Below, piece by piece: positions 57,183-64,000 of a DNA stretch of 64,000 nucleotides. This DNA comes from Desulfobulbaceae bacterium DB1. GTDB lineage: Bacteria; Desulfobacterota; Desulfobulbia; Desulfobulbales; SURF-16. Under the pieces are notes generated by a model. The model did no database searches. It worked only from the letters and a program-made list of their open reading frames with translations, and was not told the DNA's origin. Each line of letters starts with the position of its first letter. The first letter of the stretch is position 1. The stretch lies in the NCBI GenBank assembly GCA_001914235.1, contig MQUF01000002.1, forward strand, positions 248,001-312,000. Reading direction: 5' to 3'. The position numbers and the translations under genes are program-made.

Positions 57183-59597
57183 ATGCCGGCTCAAACAAAA
57201 CGCCTCCTGCTCCTGCTCGCCATCCTTTTTGCGGTCGTTCCCCTCGCGCTCTGGGCCTTGTTCACCCTCACTCTGCCCTGGTATATTTCCGCCCGGCTCC
57301 TGCCCTCGCTTGCCGCGGATCACGGCATCAGCACCTTGCAGGCCCGACCGATCCTTATCGGACGCACGGGAATACACAGCGGATTTTTCCTGGGTTCCGA
57401 GCCATCCCCTGTTTTGCAGGTTTCATCCCTGGACGTCGACTATTCCCTCGGCGCCCTGATCGGCAAACAGGAAATTGAACGGATAACCTTAAGCGGCGTG
57501 GAGATCCGCTGCCGCCTCGCCGGCAACAAACTGCTTGTCGATGATGCGCGGTTGCAGCAGATCCTTGACGACTTGCAGCAAAAACCCGCGGCGGAAAAAA
57601 AGAGCTCCCGGCAAAATCCTCCTTTTTCCGTGAAACAGATACGCATCCGCCAGGCGACCCTGATCTGCCGGACCGACAAAGAGCTTTTTCGCCTCCCCTT
57701 TGCCGCGGACATGGACAGGCAGGACCCCCCGGCCCACACCACGCAACTTTCCTTCACCATCACCATCTTCCCACGGGAACAAGAGATCCGGCTTTCCGGC
57801 ATGTACGACGCCGACGCCGGCACGATCCACTTCGAGCTTGCCGCGCCGGACCTCAATCCCCGTCTTTTTGCCGATCACGGGCCGATCCTCGCCCGACTGG
57901 CGCCACAAACCACGATCAACATGAACGGCAGCGGCACTCTGCACCTCAACCCCTTTTTTCCGGCGGAGTTACAGGGCAGCGTCATGTTTCACGCCCGACA
58001 AATGACGCACCGGGACATCATCGTCTCCCTGGATGACGAAACCCCTTTCACCCTTTCTTTTCAGGCAACCCAACCAAACAGCACGGAGCCCCTGAAGTTT
58101 GAGCTGAATGGCTCGCCCCTTCAGCTTGCCGTTCACAGCGGCGGCACGAAACTTCATGTCCATTCATCTTCTTTTTCCGTACACGGCTCCCTGCGGCCTG
58201 ACCTGATCGATATCACCTCCCGCTGCCTCCTGTCCCTGGAAATGAACCATGATGATTTCCAGGCCAAAATTCCGCAGTGTGCCGTCACCATCGAGACAAC
58301 AGGGAAACCGGGAGAGGGATTTCACGGTCGGGCGGATATCGGCATTGGCGCAGTGTCGATTATCCCGCCGTCAGGCGAGGTGAAAATCAGCAACAGCCGT
58401 CTGCTTCTGCCTTTCAGCCTGCCCTTTTCCGAACAGACGCAGGAAGGCAAGGTGACGATTGAGGCAATCAGATGGCGCGACCAGCTCATCGGCCGCTTCA
58501 ACGGACGGATCAATCAGCAGCAAAAAAGTATGATCATGAAGGGTGATTTCCACACCGATTTTCTGCCCGGGGCACGGGCGACAACAACGATGTCGGCCGA
58601 TTTCAATGCCGACAAGGCCAAGATGGAGCTTGCCGTTGATTTGCCCCTCACCCGGCTGCACAACTTTTCATTGCGGCAACTGCTTCCGGCCGCCGCGGAC
58701 ATGGTCGTCAGCGGGGCCCTTGCCGCAAAGGCAGGCATGACTTTTGCCGACGACAAACCGACCGGCACCGGACAAATAACCGTTCACGAGGGGGCAGTCG
58801 AACTGGCCGGCCGCAAAACAGCGATCACGGGCATTGAAACAGCGATCACTTTTCCCAATTTGCCGCGTCTTCGCAGTGCGCCGAATCAGAAACTTGGCTT
58901 CAGCCGGGCAAACATCGGCGATCTGCAACTTGACGGCGGAACGGTCAACTTCAACATTGAATCACCTGACTCATTTTTTCTGGAAAAGGCGACTTTCAAC
59001 TGGGCCGGAGGAACGATCTCCAGCTATGCCATGCGTTTTTCAGAGCAGCATCTGCAGCCGGAAATGGTTTTTTACTGCAATAAGCTGAAGCTTGCCGCCA
59101 TCCTCTCCCAGGCAGGCATCAAGAATGTCGAGGGAGAGGGCACGGTCAACGGCCGCATTCCCATTCTCTTCACCGACAAAAAAATCACCTTTGAACCGAG
59201 TTTTCTCTACTCAACCCCGGGAGAAGGCGGTGTCATCCGCATCAGCGGCGGCGATTTCCTGACCCAGGCCATCCCCCTGACCAACCCCCAGTTCGGCCAG
59301 CTCGCTTTCGCCCAGGAGGCTTTGCGCAACTTTTCCTACAACTGGGCCAAACTGCATCTGTTCAGCGAGGACGAAACCCTGGTCATGCAACTGAACCTTG
59401 ACGGCAAACCCGCCTCTCCCCTGCCCTTTTCCTACGACAGCAAAAGCGGCGCATTTCAGCGTCTGTCGGACAAAGACGGCCGGACCGCCGGAATTTCCCA
59501 CCCGATTGTGCTGGACGTCAATTTCCGTTTCCCCTTGAACACCTTTCTCGAGTATGATAAATCGATAAAGGACTTTTTGCATAGAAAGGCCGAATAA
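57183..59597 (+). CDS. ydbH: YdbH-family AsmA-like protein (804 aa)
   Basis: A single N-terminal membrane helix (LLLLLAILFAVVPLALWALF) is followed by a long beta-rich periplasmic region of the AsmA/TamB superfamily, ending in a YdbH-type (DUF748/dicarboxylate-like) segment. Together with TamB and YhdP, YdbH is linked to phospholipid transfer to the outer membrane in enterobacteria. The assignment is strengthened by the two genes behind it, which match the YnbE-YdbL partners. It lies 63 bp after tatC. Confidence 0.85.
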   Translation: MPAQTKRLLLLLAILFAVVPLALWALFTLTLPWYISARLLPSLAADHGISTLQARPILIGRTGIHSGFFLGSEPSPVLQVSSLDVDYSLGALIGKQEIERITLSGVEIRCRLAGNKLLVDDARLQQILDDLQQKPAAEKKSSRQNPPFSVKQIRIRQATLICRTDKELFRLPFAADMDRQDPPAHTTQLSFTITIFPREQEIRLSGMYDADAGTIHFELAAPDLNPRLFADHGPILARLAPQTTINMNGSGTLHLNPFFPAELQGSVMFHARQMTHRDIIVSLDDETPFTLSFQATQPNSTEPLKFELNGSPLQLAVHSGGTKLHVHSSSFSVHGSLRPDLIDITSRCLLSLEMNHDDFQAKIPQCAVTIETTGKPGEGFHGRADIGIGAVSIIPPSGEVKISNSRLLLPFSLPFSEQTQEGKVTIEAIRWRDQLIGRFNGRINQQQKSMIMKGDFHTDFLPGARATTTMSADFNADKAKMELAVDLPLTRLHNFSLRQLLPAAADMVVSGALAAKAGMTFADDKPTGTGQITVHEGAVELAGRKTAITGIETAITFPNLPRLRSAPNQKLGFSRANIGDLQLDGGTVNFNIESPDSFFLEKATFNWAGGTISSYAMRFSEQHLQPEMVFYCNKLKLAAILSQAGIKNVEGEGTVNGRIPILFTDKKITFEPSFLYSTPGEGGVIRISGGDFLTQAIPLTNPQFGQLAFAQEALRNFSYNWAKLHLFSEDETLVMQLNLDGKPASPLPFSYDSKSGAFQRLSDKDGRTAGISHPIVLDVNFRFPLNTFLEYDKSIKDFLHRKAE

Positions 59598-59628
59598 AGG
59601 TAATTTCTTCACAAGAGGAGTAAATTAA

Positions 59629-59826
59629 ATGCGCCCCAGAATTGTGCTGCTTGCCCTGCCGTTGCTTCTCCTGTGCGCCTGCACCAAGCATGAAATCGAT
59701 TCCCGCCATGAGATCCAGGTTGCACCGGTGGAAATAAAGCCGATTCACATCACCATTGACGTCAATATCAGAGTGGACAAGGAACTGGATAACTTTTTCG
59801 AAGACATTGACAATGCTCAGCAATAA
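59629..59826 (+). CDS. ynbE: YnbE-like small lipoprotein (65 aa)
   Basis: Lipobox LLLCAC with Cys18, then HEIDSRHEIQVAPVEIKPIHITIDVNIRVDKELDNFF, matching the YnbE pattern of a short beta strand that completes YdbH at the outer membrane. The protein is tiny but has an AAGAGGAG ribosome binding site. It lies 31 bp after ydbH. Function is inferred from the conserved neighbours. Confidence 0.82.
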   Translation: MRPRIVLLALPLLLLCACTKHEIDSRHEIQVAPVEIKPIHITIDVNIRVDKELDNFFEDIDNAQQ

Positions 59827-59842
59827 CCAAAAGGATAGAACC

Positions 59843-60223
59843 ATGAAGATGCAAACGCCTGTTCGTTTTCTTATTTTTGTTCTCCTGGCCGTATTATTTT
59901 CCTTTTCCGCCTCCTGCCTGGCCGCGGGCAATGATGTAAAAAACAGGATGAAGGAACGGTTGCCGGCACTTACCAGCTTGAAGGCGGCAGGGGTGATAGG
60001 AGAAAACAATGCAGGTTTTCTGGAATTCCGCGGGGGTGAAAAAAAACAGGAAGCACTGATCAAGGACGAAAATAACGATCGCCGCCAGGTTTATGACGCC
60101 ATTGCCAAAAAACAGGGGGTGGACTCCGGACTGGTGGGTTCCCGTCGTGCCCTGCAGATTGCCGAACAGGCCCCTGGCGGAACCTGGCTGCAGAAACCGG
60201 ACGGTTCCTGGTATCAGAAGTAA
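59843..60223 (+). CDS. ydbL: YdbL-family (DUF1318) periplasmic protein (126 aa)
   Basis: A signal peptide (FLIFVLLAVLFSFSASCLA) precedes the conserved YdbL block: RMKERLPALTSLKAAGVIGENNAGFLEFRG, then NDRRQVYDAIAKKQGVDSGLVGSRRALQIAEQAPGG. The ATG at 59,843 has an AAGGA site and is preferred over in-frame upstream starts that overlap ynbE. YdbL is a chaperone of the YdbH-YnbE bridge in E. coli. Confidence 0.9.
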   Translation: MKMQTPVRFLIFVLLAVLFSFSASCLAAGNDVKNRMKERLPALTSLKAAGVIGENNAGFLEFRGGEKKQEALIKDENNDRRQVYDAIAKKQGVDSGLVGSRRALQIAEQAPGGTWLQKPDGSWYQK

Positions 60224-60238
60224 AGAAAGCGGGCAAAA

Positions 60239-60655
60239 TCAGAATTCCTTCAGGGCAAAACCATGCTGCCGCAGCAGGGCGGCGGTGACGCCGAATCTCA
60301 AACCCATGCCGCAGGATGGGCTCTTTGACTTGAGCAGGATTTCATCAATCCGCCGGCCTCCGGCAATCGCCAGCACCTGCCGTGCTCCCTGGAGAAATTG
60401 CGCCGTGACATCCATGCCGCTGCCGGTGACAACCCGGGCCCGGCCGGACAGAACATCATACCCGTCACCGCCGACAATATCGGCCGCCGGCCTGGGAGTC
60501 GGCAAGCCTCCCAACTGTTCCGGGCAAACAGGAATCCACACCGCGTCCCCGATATACGAACGACAACCATCGCAAGGCTTGACGAGAGCGTCATAGCGCG
60601 TCCGCAAACCAACCAGACAGGCACTGACAAGATATATCCTCGGCCTCCCGCTCAA
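60239..60655 (-). CDS. DUF523 family protein (138 aa)
   Basis: The start YLVSACLVGLRTRYD and the KSKSPSCGMG motif are characteristic of DUF523, a family with conserved cysteines (C13, C29, C32 and the PSCG cysteine). These may bind a metal or Fe-S cluster, and a tRNA- or thiol-related role has been suggested. No function can be assigned here. It converges with the ydbL gene. Confidence 0.9.
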   Translation of the reverse strand: MSGRPRIYLVSACLVGLRTRYDALVKPCDGCRSYIGDAVWIPVCPEQLGGLPTPRPAADIVGGDGYDVLSGRARVVTGSGMDVTAQFLQGARQVLAIAGGRRIDEILLKSKSPSCGMGLRFGVTAALLRQHGFALKEF

Positions 60656-60709
60656 AATTGTCTTTTCCTTTTCCCTGCTTTGGTTTACGATTCAAGTTTC
60701 TTTGTTAAC

Positions 60710-61030
60710 ATGACCGTGACTATGCGCCAGACAAATAACAGCAAACTCCTCAACACAAAAGAAATCAGACTGCTCGTCTTTTTCTGTGTTTTCTCATTAT
60801 GCGCGGTTGCCTTGTGGCTGACTTTTTCGCCCAACGGCATTTTAGCATATCGTGCCGCAAAAAAACAGATGGAGAACGTCCAGGCGGAAAACGCCAGACT
60901 GAAGGAAGAAAACCGTCAACTCCAGGAAACACTGGACAAAATCAGCAATGACCCTTCCTATCTGGAAGAAATTGCCCGCAGCGAGCATAAATTTCTCAAA
61001 AAAAACGAAACGGTTTTTGAATTCAAGTAA
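60710..61030 (+). CDS. FtsB-like septum formation initiator protein (106 aa)
   Basis: A single N-terminal membrane helix (LLVFFCVFSLCAVALWLTF) is followed by a coiled coil (AKKQMENVQAENARLKEENRQLQETLDKI) and a short YLEEIARSEHKFLKKNETVFEF tail, the FtsB/DivIC layout. The tail is the typical (E)RxELGxxxxGE-like end, though weak. The start at 60,710 or the ATG at 60,722 cannot be settled; neither has a good ribosome binding site. It should belong to the divisome. Confidence 0.8.
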   Translation: MTVTMRQTNNSKLLNTKEIRLLVFFCVFSLCAVALWLTFSPNGILAYRAAKKQMENVQAENARLKEENRQLQETLDKISNDPSYLEEIARSEHKFLKKNETVFEFK

Positions 61031-61202
61031 GATGGACGGGCAAAACCCTGACGCCCGCCGACGATCATCGCAGGGTCTTGCCGCTGACGGGACGGATTGG
61101 TACGGAAAGGATGGCCGGCAACAGGAAACCGGCCATCAATCAAAGCATGTAGTACAGGCCGTCACCGGCCGCACAAGGGGACAGCCGGCAACTCCGGCGG
61201 TT
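61031..61202. other. Gene-free region with a stem-loop
   Basis: No gene. A stem of GATGGCCGG and CCGGCCATC (about 61,109-61,138) could end transcription of the ftsB-like gene, but no T-run follows. Confidence 0.35.
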
Positions 61203-61499
61203 TCAGCCTTCGCAACCTGAATCAGTTTTGACTTTCATGGCCGCATCCCAGTTGATCGTCACTGGGCCAATCGTTTCATTGCGGGGCAATGTTCGCCGGG
61301 AGATGGGGCAGGTATTTCGCAAGGCATGCACCCGCTCGTCAAGGGCGGCGATGATCACATGAAGCTCTTCGAATTCATCAAGGGCCTTCCCTTGCATCTT
61401 CCCGCTTTGCTCGGCAAGTTTATGGTCCAGCAACGCCAGTCTTTTCCGCCAATTTTCAAGCTCTCCCACCACCGTCTGGCAATATTCTATCACATTCAT
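61203..61499 (-). CDS. Hypothetical coiled-coil protein (98 aa)
   Basis: No family recognised. The first 60 residues form amphipathic helices with a heptad pattern (VGELENWRKRLALLDHKL, then LHVIIAALDERVHALRN). The C-terminus is polar and ends in a lone Cys. It starts MNVIEYCQ with no signal peptide. It may be a small soluble adaptor; nothing further can be said. Confidence 0.65.
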   Translation of the reverse strand: MNVIEYCQTVVGELENWRKRLALLDHKLAEQSGKMQGKALDEFEELHVIIAALDERVHALRNTCPISRRTLPRNETIGPVTINWDAAMKVKTDSGCEG

Positions 61500-61899
61500 A
61501 ACAGTCTCCGGATACCTGAGAAGGGAATATTTAATTATTTAATTAAATTTATAATCATCAAATCCCTTTAATCAAGTCAGCACAGATGGGAACTATTTTT
61601 CATTAAAGTTACACCCTCCCCGGATGAGCCTCCCGGCAAAGGAAACAGGTTCGGCACGTCAGCGAAAAAATTTACGGCGTGGTAATAGAAAAGAGCAACG
61701 GCTTTTTTCAAATCCGGGTCGCGGGCAGCCATTGCCTGCTCGATAAAGGCAAGTCGAAAATGACGGTTCCATGGGCAAACGGTTTGTCGTATACTTTGAA
61801 GAAACCATGACACCGCGCCTTTGCTCGGCGAGACCATGCAGTGGCCCGGAAAAATATCTGCGGGTGCGATCAACCAATCACAAACAAAAGGAATACACC
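61500..61899. other. 400-bp gene-free region before the epimerase gene
   Basis: No gene is well supported. On the minus strand, 61,577-61,732 reads MAARDPDLKKAVALFYYH then AVNFFADVPNLFPLPGG and a stop, which looks protein-like but lacks a ribosome binding site and a known family. An AT-rich run (61,530-61,560) should hold promoter sequence for the hypothetical coiled-coil gene. The upstream in-frame extension of the epimerase lacks a ribosome binding site. Confidence 0.35.
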
Positions 61900-62799
61900 A
61901 TGAAAGCGATGATGAGCGGAGGAACCGGTTTTGTCGGCAAACATCTTGCCGCGCGGCTTGACACTCCGATCCTTCTCGGACGAAATCCGGCACGGATACA
62001 ACGGGAGATGCAGGGGGTCGAAGCGCGGCAATGGGATCTCGGCCGCCCCCTTGACCCCGCCGTCTTTTCCGGAGTGGATACGGTTTTTCATTTGGCGGGA
62101 GAATCCGTATTCAAGGGGAGGTGGAATGCGGAGAAAAAGGATCGCATCCTGCGCAGCCGGGTGGAGGGGACCAAAAACCTGGTCACCGCCCTGGGTCAGA
62201 CACCAAATCCCCCGGCCACGCTGCTGTGCGCCTCTGCCATCGGTTATTACGGTTCCCGCGGAGCCGAAATGCTCAACGAATCGTCCCCGGCCGGCAATGA
62301 TTTCCTGGCCACGGTCTGCAAATCCTGGGAAGAGGAGGCGCGCAAGGCGGAAGAATTCGGCATCAGAGTTGTTTCACTGCGGATCGGCGTGGTGCTCGGG
62401 GCCGACGGCGGCGCACTGCCGCAGATGCTTCTCCCCTTCAAGCTGGGGCTGGGCGGCAGGCTGGGCAGCGGCGATCAGTACATGTCCTGGATACATATTG
62501 ATGACCTGGTCAGCCTCATGCTCCATGCGGCAGGCGACAAAAACATCAAAGGCCCGATCAATGCCGTGACGCCGAATCCCGTGACCAACCGGGAGTTCAC
62601 CGCGCAGCTTGCCGCCGCGTTGCACCGACCCGCCCTGCTTCCGGTTCCGGGATTCGCCCTGAAAATCGCCCTGGGGGAATTTGCCGAGGTGCTGCTCTCC
62701 TCCCAGCGGGTTCTGCCGGAAACAGCGCTGCTGTCGGGATTTCACTTCGCCCATCCAGTGCTGCGCAACGCGCTTGCAGACATCCTGTCGTCCCGTTAG
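61900..62799 (+). CDS. TIGR01777-family NAD(P)-dependent epimerase (299 aa)
   Basis: Extended short-chain dehydrogenase of the SDR39U1/YfcH type. The nucleotide-binding loop is SGGTGFVGKHLAARL; FHLAGESVFKGRW, ASAIGYYGSRG and YMSWIHIDDLVSLMLH follow, and the C-terminal DUF1731-like part ends GFHFAHPVLRNALADIL. The ATG at 61,900 has an AAAAGGA site. The family's substrate is not known. Confidence 0.92.
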   Translation: MKAMMSGGTGFVGKHLAARLDTPILLGRNPARIQREMQGVEARQWDLGRPLDPAVFSGVDTVFHLAGESVFKGRWNAEKKDRILRSRVEGTKNLVTALGQTPNPPATLLCASAIGYYGSRGAEMLNESSPAGNDFLATVCKSWEEEARKAEEFGIRVVSLRIGVVLGADGGALPQMLLPFKLGLGGRLGSGDQYMSWIHIDDLVSLMLHAAGDKNIKGPINAVTPNPVTNREFTAQLAAALHRPALLPVPGFALKIALGEFAEVLLSSQRVLPETALLSGFHFAHPVLRNALADILSSR

Positions 62800-63205
62800 G
62801 GGATATTTACCGGCCACGCCCCAAGAGAATTTTCTGACGGTGCCGGAAATGCCTCCGGGGTGTATAAAAATTCCGGATAAGCACGTAGGAAATACGCCAT
62901 CTTGTGTTGTCTGATACCGCGTACGTCATAAACAGGTGTCGGATCCGACCAAGTTCCGTCAGTGTTTTGCGCATTCATGACAGTGGGGAAAGTATCTTCA
63001 AATGTTAGATCGTCAGTAAATGAAGTGATGTGCAAGCGAATCCAATATTCTCCGACATTACCGGTGATGATGATAATTTGGGCATACCGTGCCGGTTGGA
63101 GGTCATTTATTTGCGCAATTATGGGCAGATCAACACCTGGTGTGCTTTCCGAGAATGAAATGGTCTCGGAAAAATTATGGGGATATATGACTTTTCGTGT
63201 GAATA
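62796..63205 (-). pseudogene. Broken gene, C-terminal fragment of an unknown protein
   Basis: A continuous frame reads NFSETISFSESTPG, LPIIAQINDLQPARYAQIII, GNVGEYWIRLHITSF and NTDGTWSDPTPVYDVRGIRQ to a stop at 62,796. It is closed upstream by a TAA at 63,206-63,208 and has no ATG or GTG with a ribosome binding site. It looks like the 3' end of a longer gene whose front has been lost. No family was recognised. The stop overlaps the epimerase stop region by 4 bp. Confidence 0.5.
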
Positions 63206-63492
63206 TTATTTTTTTGATGACACAACGAAAACTTGACCCTGAAAGTGTCCATAGTTGGCAAACAGATGAGCAAATCCGTTGACTTTTTATTCATGAGAAA
63301 GATTATCGTTTTTTGGATAATTGTCTTTTTCAGAAACAAACCTAAATTCAAAAAGGAAATAGAAGAAATTTTTTTGACTCGGAAATAGCTGGATAAAAAT
63401 ATCCTAGGTGATATTATCCTCAGAAATGTAAGATGTTTTTTATGTTTTCCTAAGGCTGTGACATTCTGCGTCTCTTCAGGAGTCGACAATTA
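63206..63492. other. AT-rich gap before the NYN gene
   Basis: No gene is supported. The sequence is clearly more AT-rich than the rest of the window, which suggests an imported segment. It should hold the promoter of the NYN-domain gene. Confidence 0.4.
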
Positions 63493-64000
63493 ATGAGATA
63501 TGGAGGCATATTGGTATCCCCACGACTAGTCGCAAAAATTGAGTCCGAAGAGCCAACTCTTCGTTTGGCAGTTCTAATTGATGCTGATAATGCTCAAGCA
63601 ACTGTTATAGAAGGCCTTCTTGCAGAAATTGCAAGATTTGGAGAAGCAACTGTTCGGCGCATATACGGGGATTTTACCGCCCCAACAAGTTCCTCCTGGA
63701 AGAAAGTACTGCAGCGATATGCTATCAAGCCGGTTCAACAGTTTGCGTATACGACAGGAAAGAATGCCACGGACAGCACTTTAATCATTGATGCGATGGA
63801 CTTGCTTTACACGAGAAAATTTGATGGTTTTTGCCTAGTCACAAGTGACAGTGACTTTACTGGCCTGGCCATGAGATTGCGCGAGGAGGGCCTCACTGTT
63901 CTTGGATTCGGTGAAAAGAAAACACCGGAGGCGTTCCGCAATGCCTGCCACAAATTTGTGTTCACTGAAATCCTTCGTGCGAGCACCGAAGTCGAGTCAG
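63493..64000 (+). CDS. NYN (PIN-like) domain nuclease, 5' part, runs off the window
   Basis: Open to the window end, so the 3' part is missing. The visible 169 residues contain LRLAVLIDADNAQA (first acidic site), VRRIYGDFTA, NATDSTLIIDAMDLL (second aspartates) and LVTSDSDFTGLAMRLRE (third acidic site), the LabA/NYN catalytic order. Family members cut RNA and often have an OST-HTH tail; that part would lie outside the window. An AGGAG site lies 10 nt before the ATG. The base composition of this stretch is more AT-rich than the core genes, consistent with transfer. Confidence 0.9.
   Translation, partial: MRYGGILVSPRLVAKIESEEPTLRLAVLIDADNAQATVIEGLLAEIARFGEATVRRIYGDFTAPTSSSWKKVLQRYAIKPVQQFAYTTGKNATDSTLIIDAMDLLYTRKFDGFCLVTSDSDFTGLAMRLREEGLTVLGFGEKKTPEAFRNACHKFVFTEILRASTEVES

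Noticed and set aside
63175-63489. A 104-residue minus-strand frame in the AT-rich end
   Set aside because: Lys/Ile/Phe-rich composition as expected from AT-rich noncoding DNA; overlaps the broken gene in another frame.
1-64000. tRNA, rRNA or riboswitch genes
   Set aside because: No T-loop, rRNA core or known riboswitch consensus was seen by eye on either strand; a covariance search could still find one.

Overview
The window reads as a chromosomal segment of a Desulfobacterota bacterium, most likely a Desulfobulbales relative. This is an inference from gene content: futalosine-route menaquinone genes (mqnB, mqnD), a SecD-SecF fusion, a Moco/Rieske/cytochrome b redox operon, CZB-type chemoreceptors and a compact ilvB-ilvN-psd-leuA-asd biosynthetic run. 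No rRNA or tRNA gene was seen.

Positions 1-1,530 hold the 3' part of a SNF2-family helicase gene and a small hypothetical gene closed by a strong terminator. Positions 1,598-19,398 form a large type III-A CRISPR locus on the minus strand. It has a 20-repeat array, a leader, tandem cas2 genes, cas1, a lipoprotein gene, a Can2/Card1-type CARF nuclease, a Csx20-like predicted ring nuclease, a mazF/RHH toxin-antitoxin pair, an orphan higA, a CARF-RelE-like effector, csm5-csm4-csm3-csm2-cas10, the relic of a Phd-type antitoxin, an NE0113-family CARF protein and cas6. Cas10 (GGDD present) should make cyclic oligoadenylate, the CARF proteins should sense it, and Csx20 (possibly the NE0113 protein too) could switch the signal off. 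No HEPN Csm6/Csx1 ribonuclease is visible; the nuclease role seems to fall to Can2 and the RelE-like protein. A near-identical TGCAACGTTGCA palindrome lies about 100-160 bp upstream of three separate minus-strand cas transcription units.

Positions 19,899-43,501 are mostly core genome. They hold two Hsp20 genes, a cNMP-binding/DUF4388 protein, a Moco oxidoreductase-Rieske-cytochrome b operon, coaD and rsmD, the asd-leuA-psd-ilvN-ilvB biosynthetic run, mqnD-mqnB, panD-panC, a TPR membrane protein, xseA, a MinD/ParA-like ATPase and a paired ABC exporter. Positions 43,490-48,900 are more accessory: lexA abutting a frameshifted integron-type integrase relic, orphan genes, a double-CZB chemoreceptor and a gene interrupted by a G10 tract. 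Positions 48,909-62,799 return to core genes: a choice-of-anchor F secreted protein, a lipoprotein, thrC, rsfS, secDF, a YkgJ-family protein, tatC, the ydbH-ynbE-ydbL outer-membrane lipid operon, a DUF523 gene, an ftsB-like gene and a TIGR01777 epimerase. The window ends in a broken gene and the 5' part of a NYN-domain gene.

A small dispersed inverted-repeat element (ends like GATGG...TCGTAAAAA) occurs three times: between the lipoprotein gene and cas1, between psd and leuA, and upstream of panD.
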